Of a stretch of 18,321 bases of DNA, positions 12,825 through 18,321 are shown one piece after another. The stretch is from Firmicutes bacterium UBA7709 (lineage in GTDB: Bacteria > Bacillota_A > Clostridia > Peptostreptococcales > Anaerovoracaceae). The position numbers and the translations under genes were made by a program. Within the stretch, counting starts at the first letter, position 1; every line of letters starts with the position of its first letter. The notes under the pieces are model-generated. The model was given only the letters and a program-made list of their open reading frames with translations, ran no database searches and had not been told where the DNA came from. The DNA lies in assembly GCA_002482405.1 (NCBI GenBank), contig DLFX01000297.1, forward strand, positions 6,493 through 24,813, given 5' to 3'.

Positions 12825-13790
12825 TTATTCAGCCTTTCTCTCTTTCGCTTTATCCATATAAACAGCTATGATGATCACAACTCCGATGATGATCGTCTGA
12901 TAATAGACAGGGACGTTCAATATCTGCAGACCGCATTTCAGCATTCCCAGGATTAAAGCGCCCACCAGTGTATTTCCAACCTTTCCTTTTCCTCCGGAAA
13001 GGGCGATTCCTCCGATGACGACGGCAGCGATGGCGTCCATCTCATATCCGGCTCCCGCGTTGGGGTCGGCGTAGGAAAGTCTTGAAAGGAGCATGATCCC
13101 TCCCAATGCGGAGAACAAGCCTGCCAGCATATAGGTGAGCATTTCTATTTTATTGACCTTGACACCGGAAAGCTTGGCCGCGTTCCGATTGCCCCCGATG
13201 GCGTAGATTCTCCTGCCAAACTTCGTTTTGCTCAGGGTGAAGATGATCAATGCGTAAAAAATGAAGACGTAAAGAATAATGCTGGGAATACCAAATATTT
13301 CAAAGGATACCAGCTTGGACAGGGATTCGGGAAAGCCGGCCACCGGCTTTCCGGCGGTCAAAACCTTTGTCAACCCTCTGATAATCTGCATGGTGCCCAG
13401 GGTTACGATAAAGGCCGGAACCTTGCCGTAGCTTACGAAATATCCCGTCGCCAGGCCGATCAGCGCGCATGCCGCACAGCAGACGATGATGACCAGAAGT
13501 AAGGGCATTCCGCTCTTTATCAGCATTCCGCCGAAAATTCCTACAAAGCCTACGATGGAACCCACCGACAAATCGATTCCTCCCGTCAGGATGACGAGAG
13601 ACGCGCCGATTGCGATGACCGCGATGACAGATGATTGGGAAATGATGTTTTGAATATTAGATGCCGTTAAAAAGTCCTTGCCGTTGGCGTTGCAGATGAT
13701 CGTAAATGCGATTAAAATCACGATCGCGCCGATGTAGAGTGAGATCGACTTGATATCGACCTTCTTTAACTGATTCAGTGTGTTATCCAA
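12825..13790 (-). CDS. Sugar ABC transporter permease (RbsC type)
   Basis: The product, 321 residues from the chosen start, is a BPD_transp_2 membrane protein with about eight to ten hydrophobic segments. It has the typical blocks GASLVILTGGIDLSVGS, VPAFIVTLGTMQIIRGL, GRRIYAIGGNRNAAKLSGV and AAVVIGGIALSGGKG. It forms the channel of a ribose-type importer with the ATPase and the binding lipoprotein. The frame is open to a GTG at 13799, but GGAGG overlaps that codon. The TTG at 13790 lies eight bases after GGAGG and is the better start; it overlaps the end of the ATPase gene by eight bases, indicating translational coupling. Confidence 0.93.
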   Translation of the reverse strand: MDNTLNQLKKVDIKSISLYIGAIVILIAFTIICNANGKDFLTASNIQNIISQSSVIAVIAIGASLVILTGGIDLSVGSIVGFVGIFGGMLIKSGMPLLLVIIVCCAACALIGLATGYFVSYGKVPAFIVTLGTMQIIRGLTKVLTAGKPVAGFPESLSKLVSFEIFGIPSIILYVFIFYALIIFTLSKTKFGRRIYAIGGNRNAAKLSGVKVNKIEMLTYMLAGLFSALGGIMLLSRLSYADPNAGAGYEMDAIAAVVIGGIALSGGKGKVGNTLVGALILGMLKCGLQILNVPVYYQTIIIGVVIIIAVYMDKAKERKAE

Positions 13791-15285
13791 TTTGTCCACC
13801 TCCGTTCAGGGCATAATGCAATATCTGCTCCTGATCCAATTGATCGTTATTCTCCAGCTCGCCGGCGACTCTTCCCTCTTTCAGGACGATGATTCTGTTG
13901 CACATCTTTTGAACCTCCGCCAGATCGGAAGATATCATGAGGATCGACGCTCCGTTTTTTACCAAATCCATCATAATCGTGTATATTTCGTCCCGGGCTC
14001 CCACATCGATCCCTCTCGTCGGCTCGTCGAAGATATAGACGTCAGCATTGGAACACAGCCATTTTGCGATTACGACCTTTTGCTGATTTCCGCCGGACAG
14101 GCAATTTGCTTCCATGGTGTGGGAGCCGGCTTTGATCCTCAATTTCTGGATATAATCCTTCGTTACCTCGCACATCTTTTTATTGCACATCACGTGTCTG
14201 CCGAACTTCTTAAGGTTGGGCAGCGCTACGTTGTCGGTCAGCGAATGCATCAGCACAAGGCCTTCGTCCTTGCGGTCTTCGCTGAGATAGACGATCCCCT
14301 TGTTGATGGAGTTTTCCACATCGCAGTCCTTCAGCTTCTCACCCTTTAGATAAACGGTTCCGCTTTCTTTTTTGTAGGCGCCGACGATGCACTTGGCAAG
14401 CTCTGTTCTCCCCGCGCCCACCAGCCCGGCCAACCCCAGGATCTCTCCTTTTCTCAGTTGGAGACTGACCCCTTTCAGGGCGTTTTTATAGCATATATTT
14501 TCCACATTCAGAACGACTTTATCCGGCTCGATAAAACCGTTTTCAAACCGCTTGAAGCTGACTTCCCGCCCGACCATCAGCTTGGTCAACTCATCGACGT
14601 TGGTCTTGTCCAGATCGATGGTCTTCACATATTCACCGTCTCTCATTACGGTACAGCGGTCTCCGATCTCAAAGAGCTCGCTCATCCTGTGGGAGATGTA
14701 GATGATTCCGATGCCCTTCTTCTTCAGGTTTCTCACGATTTCAAAGAGCTTGACGGTCTCCTTGTCGGTGATGGCCGCCGTAGGCTCGTCCAAAACCAGC
14801 AGTTTTACGTCGGTGGAGATGGCCTTGGCGATTTCCACCATTTGCTTTTGGGCGACGCTGAGTTCCCCCACCAGGGTTTCCGGATTCATTTCCAGGCCGA
14901 TCAGTTCCAGATATTTTTTCGCCTCCCTAATGGAAGCTCTCTTGTCTATGGTTCCGTATCTGGTGATTTCCTTTCCCAACAAAATGTTTTCGTAGATGGA
15001 GACGTAAGGGTTCAGGTTAAATTCCTGGTATATAACGCTTACTCCCTTGTCGATCATCTGCTTCGGAGTCTGTGCGTCCAGCTCCTCTCCATCGAGTATG
15101 ATCTTTCCGCTGTCCTTTTGATAGGCGCCCGACAGGATCTTGATGAGCGTCGATTTCCCGGCTCCGTTCTCTCCGAGCAGAACGTGCACTTCGCCCGGCT
15201 TGACCTGCACCTGGGCATTCCGCAAGACCGGTACGCCAAAGAAACATTTGTTGATGCCGCACATTTCGAGCATAAACTTTTCCAA
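13783..15285 (-). CDS. Sugar ABC transporter ATPase with two nucleotide-binding domains (RbsA type)
   Basis: The 500-residue product has two ABC domains in tandem, as in RbsA, MglA and XylG. Domain 1 has Walker A GENGAGKS (38-45), signature LSVAQ (142-146) and Walker B LLVLDEPTA (162-170). Domain 2 has the degenerate Walker A GLVGAGRTE (287-295) usual for this family, signature LSGGN (396-400) and FDEPTRGID (419-427). It drives uptake through the permease encoded downstream and works on the cytoplasmic face. I take the TTG at 15285 as start, with AAAGGA about ten bases upstream; ATG 15273 is a fair alternative that would shorten it by four residues. It starts 16 bases after the kinase stop. 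Confidence 0.95.
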   Translation of the reverse strand: MEKFMLEMCGINKCFFGVPVLRNAQVQVKPGEVHVLLGENGAGKSTLIKILSGAYQKDSGKIILDGEELDAQTPKQMIDKGVSVIYQEFNLNPYVSIYENILLGKEITRYGTIDKRASIREAKKYLELIGLEMNPETLVGELSVAQKQMVEIAKAISTDVKLLVLDEPTAAITDKETVKLFEIVRNLKKKGIGIIYISHRMSELFEIGDRCTVMRDGEYVKTIDLDKTNVDELTKLMVGREVSFKRFENGFIEPDKVVLNVENICYKNALKGVSLQLRKGEILGLAGLVGAGRTELAKCIVGAYKKESGTVYLKGEKLKDCDVENSINKGIVYLSEDRKDEGLVLMHSLTDNVALPNLKKFGRHVMCNKKMCEVTKDYIQKLRIKAGSHTMEANCLSGGNQQKVVIAKWLCSNADVYIFDEPTRGIDVGARDEIYTIMMDLVKNGASILMISSDLAEVQKMCNRIIVLKEGRVAGELENNDQLDQEQILHYALNGGGQIG

Positions 15286-15301
15286 TTGACCATCATCCTT
15301 T

Positions 15302-16771
15302 CTATGGCATGTTCTTATACCGTGCGATGACTTCAGCTCCTTCTTTCGGCTCTGAGTACTCCACGATATGGATCGAGTCTTCGATCACCTTTCTGATCTT
15401 TTTTAAATCCATAGTCTCGTCAAAGGCTTTCAGCTGTGTGGCGATATTTCCCAATGACGTACTTTCCTGTCCGCATGCCAGAACCTTTTTTCCGGTCCTC
15501 TTCGCGGTGAGACTGTTTACCACTTCATTTTTCGAGCCGCCGCCGACGATATAGATGCTGTTGAAACGCTTAGATACGGCCGCTTCAAGCTGCTCCACGG
15601 TCACGGCATAACAGCAGGCCATGGACTCGTAAACAGCCTTTATGATCGTTCCCCAGTCGAACTCGCCCTGAACCTGGCCCGTTTCCACAAGGTAAGCCCA
15701 GATTTCCTCGCTCATTTTCAAGGGATTGAAGAACCTTGAATTGTTGATATTGATGAGGGGGATTTTCCCTTTTCTTTCCTGGGCGAGCGCTTTCAGCTCT
15801 TCCCAGGTGCTGTTTCGGTCCGCTGCCAGATCGTATTCTTTTTTGATTCTCTGGATGATAAACATCCCCGCGCTGTTCTTCAGGAGGGTAATCTTGTCAA
15901 AGGCGCCTACCTCATTGGTCAGCCCCACTTCCAAAACGGCGTCATCCATCACGGGCTCATCGGTTTCCGTCCCGATCAGTGACCATGTTCCGGAGCTGAT
16001 GAAGATATAGTCGCTTTCCTGGGTAGGAATAGCAACTACGGCGGCGGCGGTGTCGTGGGATGGAACGCAGATGACGGGAATGTCATAATCCACCCCGATT
16101 TCTTCCAAAATACTCTTTCTTACCAAGCCGATCCGCTCTCCGTGCCTGCCCAATTTACAGAACAGATCCTCGGAAATTCCGAACTCCTCACATATCTCAG
16201 GGCATATCCTTCTCGATTTTGCACTCATGATCTGGGTGGTGCTCAGCTCGCTGGGCTCATTGACCATTACGCCCGTTACGAAATAGTTCAATATGTCGGG
16301 GACCATCAGCACTTTATCCGCGATGGAGTATTGGCTCGGCATAATTTCCTTCAGTGCGGCCAGGCGGTAAATGGAATTGATCTTATCGCAGGCAATTCCG
16401 GTTTTCCGGAACATCTCCCGTTTTTGCTCTTCGGTAAGGCGGCTTAAATAGGTTTCTCCGATTTCATTTCGATAGGACAGCGGATTTCCGACCATGTTTC
16501 CCTCTTGATCGAACATCGCAAAATCAACGCCCCAGGTGCAGATTCCGATGGAATCGATTTTATCGACCTTCCTGGCGATCTTTTTCAGAGACGACTGAAA
16601 ACCGTCGAAGATTTTCAAAATGTCCCAATAAAAGTAATCTCCGATCCTGATCATGTCATTTGGAAGCTGGTCCACCACCTCGGTCGTGATCGTCTGTCCG
16701 TCGTATTTACCCAACAAAATGCGAAATGAAGAATTGCCGCAATCCAGCCCGATGATATTCCTTGTTGCCAT
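15302..16771 (-). CDS. rhaB: FGGY carbohydrate kinase, rhamnulokinase-like
   Basis: The 489-residue product is a full-length FGGY kinase that resembles rhamnulokinase (RhaB) most. Telling blocks are IDSIGICTWGVDF (72-84), VPSHDTAAAV (236-245, with Asp240 as catalytic base), FISSGTWSLIG (257-267), LKNSAGMFIIQRI, and the C-terminal YIVGGGSKNEVVNSL followed by ESTSLGNIATQL. In E. coli the same blocks read DTWGVDF, ASHDTASAV, YLSSGTWSLMG and HIVGGGCQN (from memory). It would phosphorylate a ketose at O-1 (L-rhamnulose or a similar deoxy-ketose) before cleavage by the class II aldolase at the operon end. No sugar isomerase is in the window, so the substrate may enter as a ketose or the isomerase lies elsewhere. 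AGGAT precedes the ATG. L-fuculose or another deoxy-ketose remains possible. Confidence 0.88.
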   Translation of the reverse strand: MATRNIIGLDCGNSSFRILLGKYDGQTITTEVVDQLPNDMIRIGDYFYWDILKIFDGFQSSLKKIARKVDKIDSIGICTWGVDFAMFDQEGNMVGNPLSYRNEIGETYLSRLTEEQKREMFRKTGIACDKINSIYRLAALKEIMPSQYSIADKVLMVPDILNYFVTGVMVNEPSELSTTQIMSAKSRRICPEICEEFGISEDLFCKLGRHGERIGLVRKSILEEIGVDYDIPVICVPSHDTAAAVVAIPTQESDYIFISSGTWSLIGTETDEPVMDDAVLEVGLTNEVGAFDKITLLKNSAGMFIIQRIKKEYDLAADRNSTWEELKALAQERKGKIPLININNSRFFNPLKMSEEIWAYLVETGQVQGEFDWGTIIKAVYESMACCYAVTVEQLEAAVSKRFNSIYIVGGGSKNEVVNSLTAKRTGKKVLACGQESTSLGNIATQLKAFDETMDLKKIRKVIEDSIHIVEYSEPKEGAEVIARYKNMP

Positions 16772-16789
16772 ATCCTGCCCGTCCCCTCT

Positions 16790-16817
16790 GCTAAATTTTT
16801 ATCGCTAAATTTTTATC
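16790..16817. repeat. 14-bp tandem duplication at the end of the activase gene
   Basis: GCTAAATTTTTATC occurs twice in direct succession (16790-16803 and 16804-16817). The second unit in plus-strand order contains the last codons and TAG stop of the activase; the other is untranslated and repeats the same stop sequence. Confidence 0.95.
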
Positions 16818-17710
16818 GATACATCAAATTGCTTTTCATAATCCTTTAGAAAATAAATGTCCTTAAATTTCAGGGATTCCATTTCAGGCATCTCGTATTC
16901 TCTGCCCAATCCCCGGTATTTGGGAATTCCCAGCCTGTGATAAGGTAAGAACCATACCTCTTTCACCCGTTTCAGACCGCTGATATATTCCAGAAAGTGT
17001 TCGATGTCCTTCTTTTCATCATTGCAACCCGGAATATAGGGATATCTCACGGACAGCTCTCCCTTGAAATGGCGGTTCAGCCATTCAAGATTTTCGAGAA
17101 TCAACTCGTTTCCCATTCCGGTCAGTATTTTATGCTTCCCCGAATCCATGTGCTTGATATCAAAGAAGATATAATCCACGTAATCGGCACAGGATTGGAG
17201 ATTTTTCAGAGGGATGTGACCGCAGGTCTCGACCAGCACGGAAATCCCGCGCTTTTTTAACTCCATGGCGCACTCCCTGATAAACTCGGCGTGGAAAAGC
17301 GTTTCGCCGCCGGTGAAGGTGACGCCTCCCCCCGATTCCAGGTAATAGGGCTCGTCCTTCAACACTTCCGTCATGAGCTCGGCGGCCGTATACTCGGCGC
17401 CTGCGATGGATCTGGCGTTCACATAGCAGTGATCGACGCAGATCCCGCATTGGTCGCATTGGCTTCCGGTGGTGATGAACCCGTATCCGTCAAGGTTTTC
17501 AATGCACTTTTTCGGACAAAGCTCCATGCACCTCCCACAGCCCACGCAGACCTCGCCGTTAAACAACACCTGCTTTTCAAAGGACTGTGATTCAGGATTT
17601 GCGCACCACCTGCACCTCAAGGCGCAGCCCTTTAAGAATACGACGGTTCTGATTCCCGGCCCGTCCTCAGTGCCGTAACGCTCAATCTGAAACACAGTTG
17701 CTCTGTTCAT
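16805..17710 (-). CDS. Glycyl-radical enzyme activating enzyme (radical SAM)
   Basis: The 301-residue product is a radical-SAM activase of the PFL-activase family. The SAM cluster motif CX3CX2C is Cys29, Cys33 and Cys36 (GCALRCRWCANPE), preceded by TEDGPGIRTVVFLKGC. A two-cluster ferredoxin insert follows, with Cys55/58/61/65 (CVGCGRCMELC) and Cys85/88/91/95 (CDQCGICVDHC). This insert marks activases of dehydratase- and lyase-type glycyl-radical enzymes rather than of PFL itself, which lacks it. GGGVTFTGGET is the SAM-binding glycine segment. It puts the radical on the glycine of the enzyme encoded 51 bases upstream in the operon. AAGGAATC sits just before the ATG. The length is normal for the class. 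Confidence 0.95.
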   Translation of the reverse strand: MNRATVFQIERYGTEDGPGIRTVVFLKGCALRCRWCANPESQSFEKQVLFNGEVCVGCGRCMELCPKKCIENLDGYGFITTGSQCDQCGICVDHCYVNARSIAGAEYTAAELMTEVLKDEPYYLESGGGVTFTGGETLFHAEFIRECAMELKKRGISVLVETCGHIPLKNLQSCADYVDYIFFDIKHMDSGKHKILTGMGNELILENLEWLNRHFKGELSVRYPYIPGCNDEKKDIEHFLEYISGLKRVKEVWFLPYHRLGIPKYRGLGREYEMPEMESLKFKDIYFLKDYEKQFDVSIKI

Positions 17711-17761
17711 GATTCCTTCGGTCTCCTATTTACTGGCTCGCGAGCTTCTTGCAACCCGTCG

Positions 17762-18321
17762 TTACAGCTCGATCTCCGTACGGTTGATTACATCCATCTG
17801 GCAGTCCGGTGCAAGGGCGGTAAACAGCGCGCTGTATCCCGATACTCTCACCATCAGATCCCTGTAGTTTTCAGGATGTTCCATGGCATCCTTATAGGTC
17901 GCGTTGTCCACGATGTTGAATTGGATCTGCTGCGCATATTTACCGAACAGCACCTTGATCATGGCTACGACACGTCTGCGCTGCTCCACGGTGGAAATCG
18001 CGCCCTTCGCCAGCCTCATGTTAAAGATCGCTCCCTTCTGGAACCAGATGCTGGGCAGCTTTCCAACGGAGTTGCAGGCTGCGGTGGCGCCGTTCTTTTC
18101 AGAGCCGTTTGCGGGGGAAATCCCATTGTTCACAGGATCACCCTTCTTCCTTCCCTCCGGCGTAGCGCCAACCGAACGGCCAAAGGCGATATTTCCGGAG
18201 ACAGGGCTCTGGCTGTAGGAATAGCAGCAGGGCACGGGGCCCTTTCCGTATTTTGAGCTCTTGTACTCATGGCGGTATCTGGACCCGATGAAATCTTCCA
18301 GCGCCACGATCCACTGATCTG
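17762..18321 (-). CDS. Glycyl-radical enzyme, C-terminal part (putative diol dehydratase or lyase)
   Basis: The frame is open to the right edge, giving the last 185 residues. The glycyl-radical site is VRVSGYSALF, with the radical Gly 25 residues from the C-terminus (codon 17837-17839). The end, MDVINRTEIEL, is also typical. Upstream blocks GATPEGRKKGDPVNNGISP and NSVGKLPSIWFQKG belong to the PFL/dehydratase family. The active-site Cys and its neighbours, which would tell diol dehydratase from choline lyase, decarboxylase or PFL, lie beyond the edge. Given the deoxy-sugar operon, 1,2-propanediol dehydratase is the best guess. The activase gene follows. The enzyme is oxygen-sensitive, which fits an anaerobe. 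Confidence 0.9.
   Translation of the reverse strand, partial: DQWIVALEDFIGSRYRHEYKSSKYGKGPVPCCYSYSQSPVSGNIAFGRSVGATPEGRKKGDPVNNGISPANGSEKNGATAACNSVGKLPSIWFQKGAIFNMRLAKGAISTVEQRRRVVAMIKVLFGKYAQQIQFNIVDNATYKDAMEHPENYRDLMVRVSGYSALFTALAPDCQMDVINRTEIEL

Noticed and set aside
14458..15330. Plus-strand 290-codon frame
   Set aside because: It is antisense to the ABC ATPase, whose two full sets of ABC motifs fix the coding strand.
1..18321. CRISPR array, rRNA, riboswitch, insertion sequence or phage genes
   Set aside because: I saw no regularly spaced repeats, rRNA, transposase or phage structural genes, and no aptamer I could recognise in the leader regions.

Overview
The window looks like a chromosomal segment from an anaerobic bacterium of the Clostridia (Firmicutes). 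This is inferred from strong AGGAGG-type ribosome binding sites, several GTG/TTG starts, a glycyl-radical enzyme with its activase, a three-subunit molybdenum hydroxylase under sigma-54 control, and lipoprotein signal peptides of the Gram-positive kind. No 16S or other marker gene is present, so the taxon is not firm. Nearly all metabolic genes lie on the minus strand.

Region 1 (1-1158): the first 285 residues of a membrane-anchored GGDEF protein run off the left edge on the minus strand. It diverges from a tRNA-Ser(GGA), which has its own promoter and a very strong terminator. Region 2 (about 1160-4970) is an AT-richer, patchwork accessory segment beside the tRNA. It holds a berberine-bridge-type FAD oxidoreductase, a MNT nucleotidyltransferase antitoxin gene followed by a truncated HEPN toxin gene, a small unknown gene, a second partial copy of the promoter and start of the MNT gene, and a secreted lipoprotein nuclease with a calcium-binding tail. 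The duplication and the truncated toxin point to past rearrangement.

Region 3 (5197-10710): a minus-strand operon for a xanthine-dehydrogenase-family molybdenum hydroxylase, in the order FAD subunit, 2Fe-2S subunit, Mo subunit. It diverges from a GAF / AAA+ / Fis-HTH sigma-54 activator. The space between them holds a near-perfect -24/-12 promoter pointing at the operon, an 11-bp inverted repeat whose arms are about three helical turns apart and which fits an upstream activator site, and a sigma-70 promoter for the activator. This is a self-contained regulatory cassette; the substrate is unknown.

Region 4 (10711-11028) holds a truncated TetR-family N-terminus and a long hairpin that probably ends the next operon. 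Region 5 (11029-18321) is one long minus-strand sugar operon. Read in transcription order it encodes a glycyl-radical enzyme (C-terminal part only), its radical-SAM activase, a rhamnulokinase-like FGGY kinase, an RbsA-like ABC ATPase, an RbsC-like permease, an RbsB-like lipoprotein binding protein and a FucA-like class II aldolase. The simplest reading is uptake of a deoxy-sugar, phosphorylation and aldol cleavage, with the glycyl-radical enzyme dehydrating the resulting diol (for example 1,2-propanediol). The isomerase, a diol or aldehyde dehydrogenase and any microcompartment genes are not in the window. Stem-loops flank the binding-protein cistron and may set its level relative to its neighbours.
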